Of a stretch of DNA of 64,000 nt, positions 10,575 through 22,125 are shown in pieces; position 1 is the stretch's first letter, and every line of letters begins with the position of its first letter. Both the position numbers and the translations under genes were made by a program. The notes beneath the pieces were generated by a model, which was not told the DNA's origin, ran no database searches, and saw nothing but the letters and a program-made list of their open reading frames with translations. The DNA comes from Proteromonas lacertae (Eukaryota > Sar > Bigyra > Opalinata > Proteromonadidae): positions 62,001-126,000 of the forward strand of contig NGBS01000003.1 in the NCBI GenBank assembly GCA_002245135.1. Reading direction: 5' to 3'.

Positions 10575-12116
10575 TCAAGGAATATTTAAGGAATTCTCAA
10601 TCATACTACATGAACAGCCGAAAACTACTTGAAATTGATGACAATTTCTGCTTTTCGGTATCTCTTTGAATAAACTTATTCCTCTCTTGTTTTGTGTGTT
10701 TATATTCTCCTTTTTAAAATGAGCAATATCAAACAAAGTTGAGTGAAAATCAAATCCAGTAACAAATCTATTCTGGTTTAACTTCATATTGCGATCAATG
10801 TTTGGATTTTGCTTTGTAAACCATTTTGGAAGCATCTATAATATAGAAAAATAATTGTTCATACTGTAAACATTAAAGGTAAAGAATGATCAAATGCTCC
10901 AAACTATTGAGAATTATATAGAATGAATAATATACTTTTGTATCGTGATAAGGACCATAATGCATTCCATGATCTGCTAAAAAGAATAAAACGGAGTCTT
11001 TTAATATATTCTCTTTATTAAGAAACTTAATATAATTTGTCAAATCTTTATCAATTCTTGGAAGTGATAATAACTTGTAATCGTGAGCATCTGCTAAATC
11101 AATAATAGAAAAAGTTGGTTGGTTTTTATCATGATAATATTTTATTGCTTCTTTCATATAATCAAATACATATTTATGAATCTGTTGATGTCCAACACAT
11201 CTTGGATGATGACCATATTGACCATACTGCCAAACATTACTAAACACAGTATACTCAAGATATATATATATATATACTTATATCTTGGATCATCACATAA
11301 ATAATTAATATTATGATCAGATCCTTTATAATTATTTTTTGCAAGCAATGTTTCTTTATGATCCATAAATTGAATTGCATTAATGGTTATATATCCTTCT
11401 TCTTTAAAATCATCGAATATCAGTTTATGAACGTTTTTACCTTCTGTTTCACTTATCCCATACATAAGTGGAGGATAATGCGGATTAGAATTTGCAGCTA
11501 TCGTATGATATCTTAACATATCATAGGTTGAAAATTGAGAAGAAAGATTATGTAATAATTTAATTGTTATTGGTAATTGTTTCTTTGTAACATATCTAGA
11601 GGCTGCATCTAATATTATCAAATGAACTGATAACTTGTTGTTATTCGTTGGTTTTTCTACTTTCTTTGGCATGAATTTCAAAAACCAATCATAATGATAT
11701 TTTGAATAAGATGATACTGTTCTAATTACTTCAGCTTTTACATCTATTGTTCTACCCCTTTTAAGTTTTACAGTATCTATACTGTATTTATTTAATCTAC
11801 GGATGTATTGAGAGACTTCTGTGTTTATTAAAGCTTTGAGTTTGTTATTTTCAATTGATATCGATGGTTTCATCTTTGGACAATCTTCATTATCAGGTTC
11901 TGTAATAATTTTGTAAGCGTTAACTTCGTAGCACGGTAATTGACATAGTTCTTTGTCAGCGTCATATGGAACGTTATTTAGCAAACTTGAGCATAAACTA
12001 TCATTAGTATACAGTATTCCATGTGCAGTTAATAATTTGCTTGTTTTTATTTGTTTGGTAAATATAATTAAGAAAAAAACCATGGTAAATAGAGTAAATG
12101 AATATATATATTTCAT
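10575..12116 (-). CDS. DUF229 sulfatase-like protein, membrane-anchored
   Basis: Member of the DUF229 family, which has the alkaline phosphatase/sulfatase fold and sits in the secretory pathway or at the cell surface. Four exons (12116-11278, 11239-10936, 10903-10865, 10835-10575; introns 38, 32, 29 nt) give 480 aa. The N-terminus has a signal anchor (FTLFTMVFFLIIF). The first metal-site region reads LIILDAASR, where family members have an FDSVSR-like motif; the second reads FFLADHGMHYG. The block from LPKWF through RFVTGFDFHSTLFDI to GISLFKEIP and a Cys pair near the end match the family C-terminus (LP.WF...N..R..T.FD.H.TL...GISLF). A 13-residue mini-exon (10903-10865) was recovered only by frame logic. 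The substrate is unknown; the catalytic Ser/Thr position appears to be Ala, so activity is uncertain. Confidence 0.83.
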
Positions 12117-12221
12117 TTGTGCTTTTTATTTGTTTTACAACATTAAGTAATAATAAAATACAAAAAAGAAATATTGTTGATATGAAACGGTATTATTTTT
12201 CAATTATAAAAACACAATTAA

Positions 12222-14060
12222 TTAATCAACAATTCCTTGTCTTTTCTGATAATCTTCTTGACACAACACCAAAGACTCTTCTTTCACTACATTACCTTGA
12301 TGTGTGGAAACATTTAACAAAAAATAATCTCCACGAAACGGTCTTTTACAATCACTGCACTTAAAACAACATTTATGATAATATTTACCTAAACCAACAA
12401 CAGGATCGTGAAATATTCGAGTACCACATTCAAAACAAACTTGAGGGTTTGGATAATCTTTTACGCAATAAAATAATCCATTATTCTCTAAATATGACGG
12501 ACCAATCAACATGCAATGACATATACAACATGTAAAACATTCACTATGATAATAATCTGTTTTATATGTTACACAATCACCGATAATTGGTTGATTACAT
12601 TTCTTACAGGTTTTTATGTTTCTTAAACGATAATGCTTCTCACAAAAGTTCCTTGAAGTTACAATTCCATTTTCATTAATATTCATAGTATAACAAGGAG
12701 ATTTACCAAATGGAGTTTTACAATCATAACAACAATAACATGTATCATGATAAAAGTGTTCATTTCCTAACTTTATATATTTTCCTTTAATAATTTCATT
12801 GCATTCATAACATTTTAATCCAAAATTTTTATAATAATCTTCACTACAATATAAGTTATTATTTTCAATTCTGAATGTTTGATTAATTAGTGATTTGTGA
12901 CAGACAATACAATTAAAACATTGATCATGGTAATAATAATCTCTTATCAATGTCATATCTTCATAAGGCTGAATGATTTTGTGACAGTTTTTACATATTT
13001 TATTGATGTTATTATTTCTATTTCCTTCTTTCCATACAACTTTGGGAGTATTACTTTAAAAATAGATAAATATATATATATATATATATACTCTACAATT
13101 AATCCTTTTCTTAAATAAGGGAAATGATCAAAAATCATAGTGCAAAACAATATATTTTGAGTTTCTTACAAAAGAAAAAAGAGTAAATTAAAAAACAACT
13201 AAATAAAAACATGTTTATTGTTATAGAAAAAAATGATATAACTCCTTTGATGATATCTTCTGGATATATATTCATTGATAATCCAGCTTTACTCATTGAA
13301 GCAATAATATATTCCAATCTATCTTTAGGAGTATCAAATAACTTTGCTGGAAAATCAATTGGATTTAAATGATGTAATAATGTATAATAAATAACTCCAT
13401 CTTTAAGATCAGATGTATAATTAGTAATCCTTCTCGAACTATTAGCTTGCTCTAAATGATAATTGATCCATCTCATTAATAAGTCTAAAGGATTGATATT
13501 GTTGAAATGAGTAGCTGTTTCTGATTCTATTTTTAATTCGTTTAGTTCAGGATGAAGAGTGGTGGAAATGTTTTTACTTACATCATATTTCACTGCTTGC
13601 CATAATATAGCTAATACTAATTTCGGCTAGATTCAATAAATAATAATATTATATACATTACCACTCGACAAATCGTTTGCTCCTATATTGATAATATGTA
13701 AACCAATCTCTTTTGCTGCATTAAGGGCTAGATTATGATTTTCGACTATCTTAAAGACGTTGGGGTTCTTCTCATTTATTTTATTCTTCATTATGACATC
13801 TGGTTTAATAACATTCATTAGATGACTATAGAATTATATAAGTATATGATGCACAAAAGATTTTATTCTTACCAAAGAAGAATGCCATCCTTAACTTTAT
13901 CAAACAACTCGTTTCCACTTGGATTAACTGGTAAATATGACGATAAATTTTCTTCGTCTTTCAACATCGCATTTAAATGTTCAACGATTCCTCGCTATGT
14001 AATGTATACATGTTATTATACTTTTTCAGCTTCAAATTGTTCAGCGTTTTCGCTCTCCAT
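12222..14060 (-). CDS. fimbrin-type actin-binding domain (2 CH) fused to 4 LIM domains
   Basis: Six exons (14060-14022, 13994-13873, 13825-13657, 13626-13243, 13198-13170, 13053-12222) give 524 aa. Residues about 15-245 are a tandem calponin-homology pair matching half of fimbrin/plastin: ELFDKVKDGILLCHLMNVIKPD, then NLALNAAKEIGLHIINIGAND in CH1 and LLMRWINYHLEQANSSRRI in CH2, closing with a LFNTP-type end across the last introns. Residues about 265-524 hold four LIM domains, each with the Cys/His zinc ligands (for example CKNCHK...HDQCFNCIVC and CFECGTR...HKCCFKCSDC). It is expected to crosslink or scaffold actin, joining filaments to LIM partners. The 116-nt intron 13054-13169 was chosen because only this join restores both the CH2 end and the LIM frame; a mini-exon inside it is excluded by phase. 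Confidence 0.85.
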
Positions 14061-14107
14061 ATTTTGAATAGGATGAGAGATTGAAAGGGATATGAATTAA
14101 TACTAAA

Positions 14108-14122
14108 AATAGAGTCGTTTCA
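14108..14122 (+). promoter_or_regulatory. AATAGAGTCGTTTCA element, divergent promoter
   Basis: This 15-mer lies between the divergent CH-LIM gene (ATG at 14060, minus) and the cNMP-binding gene (ATG at 14226, plus). The core GTCGTTTC recurs, on either strand, in other short intergenic gaps (42854, 49423, 56080; variants at 5054, 37975, 47313). It is a candidate transcription-factor or initiator element; its role is inferred. Confidence 0.45.
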
Positions 14123-14225
14123 GGCTTTTCTGTTACTTTTTTTTTCTGATGAGACATTATCTGAATGCTAAATATAAGAAAGCTGGTATTTTTAATGTGT
14201 ATATATTTATAGCTCTCAGAATACA

Positions 14226-16092
14226 ATGTTACTGGCGAATGTATGCTGCTCGAATGGTGAGAAGAAGGTTAGAAGGAGAAGTATTGTCATATCTATTATA
14301 AATAGAGACAAAGAAAAATAAATATTGCCAAAAGAACTGTTCATGTTGGATGTATTTTTGGAAAAGGTTTATATGATAATCATCCTATGTCTAGAAAAGA
14401 AGTTACACAAAAAAGAAAAGATAGGATAAAAATGTTCTCACCGCAACTCAAAACATACAAAAGTATTCTAGATCGACCTCCTGGGACAAGGACAAGAGAT
14501 GAATGTGTTGCATTAGTACCACTATTAATGAAAGAAACGATATTTTTAGAATTAAACCTAAAGAGAGAGAATTTAGTTGATATAGCTCAAATTTCAGAAT
14601 CTCACTCTTATATTCCTGCTGATTTGAAACAATGTGAATACATGGCATATTGTGTTGTATTTGTAGGAGCAGCTACATTATCCGTACTATCAGAAACAGG
14701 GTATATATATGTTCATTCATTTGCTTTTATTTATTATATTAATAGAGAATGGGTAGAAGTGACAACATTATATCCTGGTGACACGTATAGTATAGAACCA
14801 TTTCTGGACAACCCAGAAAGAGTGAAATTAGAATCAACACAATCAACAACACTGTTTTCAGTTCCACTTCGTAGAATGCAACAATTACTATCATATTGGG
14901 GGAAAGAATCACATGAAAAAGCATCAGAATTTCTAGCTACTTTACCAGGTATTAACGAATGTGATGCAAATGAGCTTGCTTGGTTAACAAGCCATGTGAC
15001 TTTCCACTTTGTAGGATATGATACTGTATTATTTGAAGAAAATGACATCATTGACCTTAATCGATTAATTCCAATAATTAAGAAAGGAGAAGTGAAATTA
15101 ATAAAACACACACAAACAATGTCACCAACATCATCACATATAATACATTACAATAATAACAATAATGATGATTTAACTAGACCAGAATCTATCGAATTAT
15201 GTAAATTAGGTCCATCTTCAGTATTTATTGACGCATTTACGTTGGAATTATGGGGTGACGAAATTAGTAACCCAAAACTAAACCCCAAATATTCAATAAT
15301 GTTGCGACGAAGTTGTACACTAGTTTCAACTTGTCCAACAGAAGTAGGATGGATGTCTCAAACTGCATTCTTTTATTTATCTGAAAAAGTACGAAATAAA
15401 CTTGTAGAAAACTGTATAATCCATATACCAACATCTGCTGAAATTGGAAGGTTATTAACTGAACATAAATTATGGAATCAATTTAAGAATAATCTAATTA
15501 ACGATACTCTAATGAAAGCTGCAAGAGAACATCAAAATGAGTTGATTAATCATCCAGTAGTTGATAGAGATGGTTTAGATATTGATAGAAGAAATAGATT
15601 ATTTGGATGTAATCCGAATGATTTGGTTGATAAGAAAGAAGAGAAACCAATTGCTATTTCTACATGGAGTGATATATATGGGCCAAATATACAAGTATAA
15701 ATTTTTTATATTTTATTTATTTATTTATATAGATGGTTATTCCTGTTCGTAAACCTTCCGATCGTTGTGCATATACTGAAGACATGCCAATATCAGGTAG
15801 TCAATGGATAAAAACTCCATCAATTATATTATACCGATATTTAGGATATTATGATCATCATAAAGAAGGAGTGTATGATTTACCACGAATCAATCGAAGA
15901 TATTTATATAACAATACACCAATAACCAATACAGAAATAACACAAGAAAAAAAGAAGAAAATTAAAAAACATGAAGTTTTTACAGATTTTAAATTACCAA
16001 CTGAAATTCCTTATTTAAATACTGATGAGATGTGTGCTCCAGAACCACCTCCTGTTAATCCGTTATTACCTAAAATGACTTCTGATTCAAAC

Positions 16093-16135
<43 letters not shown>

Positions 16136-16317
16136 GAAAGAAATCTACAAGTCAAGTAAGACCTGTCACTTGTCCTGATTTGAGGAAGAATTATGGAGAG
16201 AATAGATGGGATAGAAGTAAGAAATATGATAAGAAGATATGCCATAAGAAGTTTAAATCTACATATTCTAATTTAGTTGTACCTATAACTCATTTGAGTA
16301 AAGTATCGAAAATGTAA
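14226..16317 (+). CDS. protein with two cyclic-nucleotide-binding-like domains
   Basis: Exons 14226-14280, 14306-14366, 14395-14700, 14746-15694 and 15733-16317 give about 651 aa. The 45-nt intron 14701-14745 has no stop and is a multiple of three, so an unspliced reading also stays open; it starts GTATATAT and ends AATAG and interrupts the beta-roll, so I treat it as an intron. Two cNMP-binding folds are visible: around FVGAATLSVLSETG...YPGDTYSIEPF and again around YDTVLFEEND...IIKKGEVKLI, with a third strand set before WMSQTAFFYL. The phosphate-binding cassette (FGE...RAA) is not conserved, so nucleotide binding is doubtful. The layout resembles CNBD2-like proteins reported from sperm and flagella. 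The C-terminal ~195 residues are Pro/Thr-rich with a poly-Thr run and look disordered. The N-terminus is Cys/Lys-rich and less certain. Confidence 0.7.
16091..16134 (+). repeat. ACA microsatellite (poly-Thr)
   Basis: A run of about 14 ACA codons within the C-terminal disordered region of the preceding cNMP-binding-like gene. Confidence 0.85.
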
Positions 16318-16512
16318 ATATTGAATATTAATTTTAGTAATTTTTAACATATATTTGATTATGTATTGTAATGTATATATATAAAAATACAAATAGATGA
16401 ATATGTATTATTTTTCATTTTCTATAACGGATATAATTTTGAAATATAATTTAAATTAATTTTTCTCTTTGTTCATCCAATATTACAGCAAATTAAATCA
16501 ATAGTTTGATAC

Positions 16513-19328
16513 ATGAAAAAGTCTAAATTACTTTTATTGGTTTTAACTGTTATTCTATTTTCATCTATAGTATATTTTATGAGTTTACATTGTAGTGGTA
16601 TTTGTATTCAACGTTTGGAATAATTCAACAAGAAGTAAATGTTACACATGATTTACAAAGGATAAAAACAAACGGTACAGTTAATCCACCATTTCAAAGT
16701 GAAAATGAGTTTAATAATACTTTAAATTCTATCAGTATACCAACTGAAAAACCTTTTATAATCTGTAACATCCCATCTCCACAGATGGATGAAACTAATG
16801 TTGATCAAAGAATATTTCCTCTTCCAAAGTTTCATAAATATGGAAACCAGAAAACAACACTCTCTACAAATGTTAAATACATAGTTCATTATCCAAAAGA
16901 CATTGATGCAAAGTTTCTGAAAGATGTATTACACTTTCATTGTAATATTGTTGGAAAAGTGACTGATGAATCGTATGATAATATTGATTCTATATACAAT
17001 AGGAAAGAATCAAAACCTGATCAATTAAACTATGTAGAAATCACAATTGAAACTTCAACAGATGCAAAAGTCAATGAATATCCACAATTCCCAATGGATG
17101 AAAGTTATTCAATAACAATACAACAACAAATAGCAAAAATAAAATCAAAGACAATATATGGTACAATTAGAGCATTAGAAACGTTTCTACAGTTTACAAC
17201 ACCTTGTGGAATATCTATTCCATTTCCAACCACAATAAGTGATTCACCAAGATTTAAGTGGAGAGGATTATCGTTTGATTCTAGTAGACATTATTTTCCA
17301 ATTAGTTATATTAAGAAAGTAATAGATGGCTTGAGTTATAATAAGTATAACACTTTACATTGGCATATTACTGATGCTGTTTCATTTCCATTGGATATTC
17401 CTAAATATCCAGATTTAGCTAAAAAAGCAGGACATAGTGAAAAACAAATATATAAAGAAGAAGATATTAAAGAATTAATTAGTTATGCAAAAATCAGAGG
17501 TATTAGAATTGTCCCTGAAGTTGATAGTCCTGCTCACACAGGTGCATTATATAAATATGATAAAGAGACAATTGTTACATGTAAAGAACCAAATTTTGAT
17601 AAATATAAAGAAGTTGACAAATTCGCTATAAATCCTTTAAGTGAGAAAACAATCAAACTAATTGTATATATATATATATTATTAATTAATAGCATGATAT
17701 TTATGATTATGTTAGTGGTTTATTTCCAGATAAATATTTTCATTTAGGAGGTGATGAAATAGACGTTTCTTATTGGTATTGTGATGAAAAAATAAAGAAA
17801 TATTGTGCAGATCACAACATTACAGTAAAGAATCTACTTCAAAAATATCTAATTGATATTTCCAACTATGTAAAGAATAAAAATAAAATTGTATTATTTT
17901 GGGAAGGAGCATTTGATAGTGGAGCTTCATTAGATAAATTTGTAGGAAAAGAATCATGGAAATGTTGGTCAAATTTAGGATTTAATTCATTTAGTTCAGC
18001 AGTGAATGAAAAAAGACAAGCTATTCAAGCATCGTAATTATATACTATTAAATATTATAAATTGAAATAGATGTACTTATTTAGATTATAATAATTATTG
18101 GTATGAGTATTACCAACATGATATTGTGAATGATGTTAGAAAGAATAGACCTTCAAAAGACTCTGAATATATTTTAGGAGGTGAAGCTGCTTTATGGTGT
18201 GAAGGAATTGATATTACAACATTGGAATATCGACTATGGCCTAGAGCAAGTGTAATATCTGAAATGTATTGGAATGAACATCAAGTATAATTTTTATTAC
18301 TATATATTTTCTACATAATAGGATCCAAAAGAAGTATTACATCGTTTAGTAACTCAATCTGAAAGAATGAGAAACAGAAATATAAAAGTATCACCTTTTA
18401 CTTATGAGTATAAACCAGGAAGACCATATAAACCAAGTACATCTGATAATGGTTATTCTGGTTATACAATAGAAGCATCAGTATATAATTTATCTTTATT
18501 TTAGCATGATGGATTTCCTCCATTTTTAAATCAAAGAACTCAAAGAAATACATTTGATAAAACAATCTCAATAATGGTTTATGATATTGAAGATATAAAT
18601 AATAACAAAAATGAATTTACTGATTTAATAATGTCGATATTACCAACATTTGTATTTTTATACAATGTAAATATAAATGATGGGTCAATAATGCAATGGG
18701 CTGCTGATAATGGATATGCTTACAGTCATTTAATAAAAACACCCAAATCACATTGCATATTCTCAAGCCATCCATTTGAAATAATTACAGAAGATAAAAA
18801 GAATTTCAAAAACGGATTATTACATATAAAAATTGAAAAAATCAATTATATTGTATATATTATTACTAATTGTTAAATATATTGAATAGAGTGTATGTGT
18901 TAGTGATGATATAAAAGTGATAAAACAAGAAATTCTATCCATAATAAAATACATAGAAGGATATAAAGAAGAAGTATATATATATTTATTTAATTATATT
19001 TATGAAATAATAGCCAATATATATAATTGGAGAAATGAATTCACTTTCTCAATCAGATAGTTCAAATTATAAAGATATAAAGAATATTATGTTTGTTGAA
19101 AATGGCAAAGTTAATTATGAATCAATAAAAACAATATTGAGTAATGGTTTTACTGATATATCTTCATCACAATCGATCAGTACATTCAATATTGATAATA
19201 AATCAGTTCGAAGTGATTATATTTTTATTAATAATCAAGTGAATGTAATGAGTAATTTAAAGTGTGAGAATGTGAATGAGAAAAAGAAGATGTCAAATCA
19301 TATTCCTTTCATTTGTAGATGGGAGTAA
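16513..19328 (+). CDS. beta-hexosaminidase (GH20) fused to EEP-like domain
   Basis: Eight exons (introns 16598-16632, 17664-17692, 18034-18070, 18285-18321, 18481-18504, 18853-18889, 18974-19013) give 858 aa. An N-terminal signal anchor (KLLLLVLTVILFSSIVYFM) sends it to the secretory or lysosomal route. Residues about 30-600 are a complete GH20 beta-N-acetylhexosaminidase: the GH20b domain, RGLSFDSSRHYFP, LHWHITDAVSFP, VPEVDSPAHTG, the catalytic Asp-Glu in HLGGDEIDVSYWYC and a late WGEA-like AALWCEGID. It cleaves terminal GlcNAc/GalNAc. After a Pro/Ser linker, a 24-nt intron leads without a stop into an endonuclease/exonuclease/phosphatase-like domain: VYDIEDINN, LPTFVFLYNV, CIFSSHPFE, a strand-end PIYIIGEMNS where family members have GDFN, and SNHIPF where they have SDHxP. 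Both catalytic Asp positions are replaced, so the second domain may only bind. If the 24-nt intron were not spliced, a stop would end the hexosaminidase there. Confidence 0.85.
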
Positions 19329-19763
19329 TTATTTAATGTTAATAATAATAGTTTAAATTTTTGATAATTCTTTCTATTCAATTCTATTGAAACACTATAT
19401 TAAACATGAAGAATCACTATCTATTCATCATACACTATCTCAGATACACAATTAAACTGTTATATAGCCGCATAAATCATGCACTACTAATATACTTATT
19501 AAACAATAGAAAACACGTATTAATACAAGTACTTCAACAAAGTAGCTTCATAGAGCATAATAAAAGGATTTATACATCAATATAATCTTCAATATAGGTA
19601 TTTAGGATGTTTTTTTAATCTTTTTAATTTTTGGGTTATTCAAAATTTTGATAAAAATCCAATTTCGTTATTTTTGTTTTATATTTACATAAAGATGATA
19701 ATAAAAGTAAATAAAAGCATAAGAGAAGAGGGGTATATTTTATATTTAATTTTATGATAGATT
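19329..19763. other. intergenic, AT-rich
   Basis: No supported gene. An ATG-initiated frame of 59 codons at 19406-19585 is present but has no recognisable similarity and is within chance expectation for a short open stretch. Contains a T-rich and an A-rich block near 19610-19700. Confidence 0.5.
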
Positions 19764-21815
19764 ATGTCGAAAATTGGTTGAAAGTGGTTTTGGTGATATA
19801 GAAGTGAAGATTGGAGATAATCGAATAATGTCAATCAAGTCAATTTTAGTGAATGGAAATGAAACTGTAAAGAAACTGTTGTTAGATGGTGAGTTTGTTG
19901 GAGTTTTAGAGTTATATGAAGAAATCGAAGAAATTGGCTATTATGAGATGGAGAAATACTACAGTGGTGGTGAATTGATAATCTGTAAAGAGAATGTGTG
20001 TGAAGTGTTGATGTTTTGTTTATGTTATTGTGAAAAAGAGATAATAAATGATTGTTATGAATTTGTGAAGAATAATATAGATGATGAAGTATTAATGAAA
20101 TTAATTCATATCTGTAATGTATTTGGTGGATGTTTGAGAGAGATAGAAGACTTGAAAAATATGGAAATAGAAAAGCGAGGATATAAATATTTATATAAGA
20201 ATGAATATTTGTTGAGATTAGAAATGAATAATTTGAGTGAGATATTAAATATGAAAGATGTGATAATAGTGAATGAGTTATGGTTATTAAATCGGTTATT
20301 CGAATGGTATAAATTCCAAAAGAATAAGAAAGAAAATAAAGAGATACAAGATGATTTTAAACAATTGATAGAAGAAGATGTCGATGGTGAAAAGATAAAA
20401 GAGAAAGAGATAGAAAAAGAGAATAAAGAAATGCTGAAAGAAATGAAAATAGAATTAAAGAAAAATGAATGTAAAAATCATATAGAAATATATTGTATAA
20501 AAGATGAGAGAATTCAAAATGTGATAATCAACAATTACAATGAAGATAATAAAGAAGACTTTAATGAAGAAGAAAGAAGAATATTGAATAAAATGAAAGA
20601 AGAAGAATTGAATGATGAAATAATGTGTATATTAGAAATGGATAACATAAAAATAATCGAAATAGCATTGATGATAATGAAATATAAAAATATGAAAAAG
20701 GAAAGTATAAATACTAAAAATATATTTAAATAGAATATATCTCAAATATGGAAAAGAGAAATCTATTGGAAAGATTATATAAAGAATATAATGAGAATAA
20801 AAGAAATCGAACAATGAAATGTTTATGTTTGTTTGTTGATGGTAAAAAGAATATTTCAATAATAGAAGAAGTATGTGGAAAAGATATTCTTTTTAGAATA
20901 TTGAATGAAGATAATTATTTAAATTCCAAATCCAAAGAAATATTAATTGAATATATAAAAGAGAAGAAGTTGAGTTTAAAAGAAGAAGAAGAAATGATTG
21001 TAATAATGAAAGATAAAGAATTATTGAAAGAATTAAAAACAAAAGAAATCACATCATTTTCATATCCTCAATCAGAATATTCATTTGCTATTTATGAAGA
21101 AATATCAATAATTCCTTCATTTGATGGAAATCGATGTGAATTTTCAATAATTCCTTCATTAGTTGATGGTTTAATAATAGATAGAAAAAATGGAATAATT
21201 AATGGAAAAGTAGATAAAGAAATTAATAAGAGAGAATATGAAATAAGTTGTAAGAATATTGTAAATGAAAAGAAATTCAAAATGTCATTGGAATTTATTG
21301 ATATAAAGTTCACAGAATTAAACAAAAGTGATAAAATATCAATCTCAAATAATGGAAAAATAATAACAAAAACAAATGGTCTTTATAATCATTGTTATTT
21401 AAATCTGAAAATGGAAAATGGAATTTATCATATCAAATATAAATTTCATCAAAATGGAAGTTATTATAATAGTATGATGTTAGGATTATCAACTAATAAT
21501 ACATATTCTGGTGATTATATTTATAATCAATTAACAACATGTAATTATTTTGCATGCGTTGGTGTAAGTCAAGATATTACTAATGATTGTAATATTGGAA
21601 GAGTTGTTAATTCAAATCCAAATATCAACAATCATGGAGATGGTTCAATTTATGAAGTGATTGTTGATATGAATAAAAGAGAATTTTGGATAAGTCATAA
21701 TGATTCATATCCTGTTTTACTTGTTAAAGATTTACCTTCTCCATTATATCCATATGCTGCATTAATATTTGAAAACACATCAATAAAATTATTATCAGTT
21801 TCGCATCAGAATTAA
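19764..21815 (+). CDS. BTB-like protein with Ig-like (He_PIG) and SPRY domains
   Basis: Exons 19764-19776, 19802-20704 and 20734-21815 give 665 aa; the first intron is only 25 nt (19777-19801) and supplies the ATG, since the second exon has no in-frame start. The N-terminus has a degenerate BTB fold (EVKIGDNRIMSIKSILV...LLLDGEF...ICKENVCEVLMFCLCYCE) followed by BACK-like helices. The middle is Lys/Glu-rich and helical, with a repeat-like section. About residues 430-500 resemble the He_PIG Ig-like fold (FSIIPSLVDGLIIDRKNGII). The C-terminal ~140 residues form a SPRY/B30.2-like beta-sandwich (MLGLSTNNTY...FACVGVSQDI...YEVIVDMNKREFWIS...YPYAALIFENTSIKLLSV). A BTB-SPRY build suggests a Cullin-3 substrate adaptor, but no 3-box is recognised, so this is inference. 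Confidence 0.72.
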
Positions 21816-22125
21816 TATATTACAATCATATTATTTGATTAAATTGGTCTTTTTCGTTTAGAAATTATAAAATTTCATAAAAGCTCGAATTACTATTTTC
21901 AAGGCTTGATTGTTTTTATTAAACAATAAACAAATTACAATCTTTTGCTATGTTTTAATACTATCATCATGATATAATCAAATATATTATCAAAGAATTT
22001 AGATTAAAACACAAAATTCTAATATAAATCAGTTTAAATTCATTAAAATAAACAATATTCATCATATATTATATCATTCTTGTTAATTTATTTTCATTTT
22101 ATCCTTTCTATAATGATAAGGCTAT
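21816..22125. other. intergenic, convergent gene ends
   Basis: Lies between the ends of two convergent genes. AT-rich with TATCAT/AATATATC runs; no gene, RNA or structured repeat seen. Confidence 0.6.

Noticed and set aside
13054-13169. 13-nt mini-exon AAAAGGATTAATT inside the CH-LIM intron
   Set aside because: Using it gives a stop or the wrong LIM frame; direct joining restores both domains.
14734-15111. 125-codon minus-strand frame
   Set aside because: Antisense shadow of the cNMP-binding-like gene, which has clear domains.
19406-19585. 59-codon ATG frame
   Set aside because: No similarity, no intron context and no conserved composition; such frames arise by chance in this DNA.
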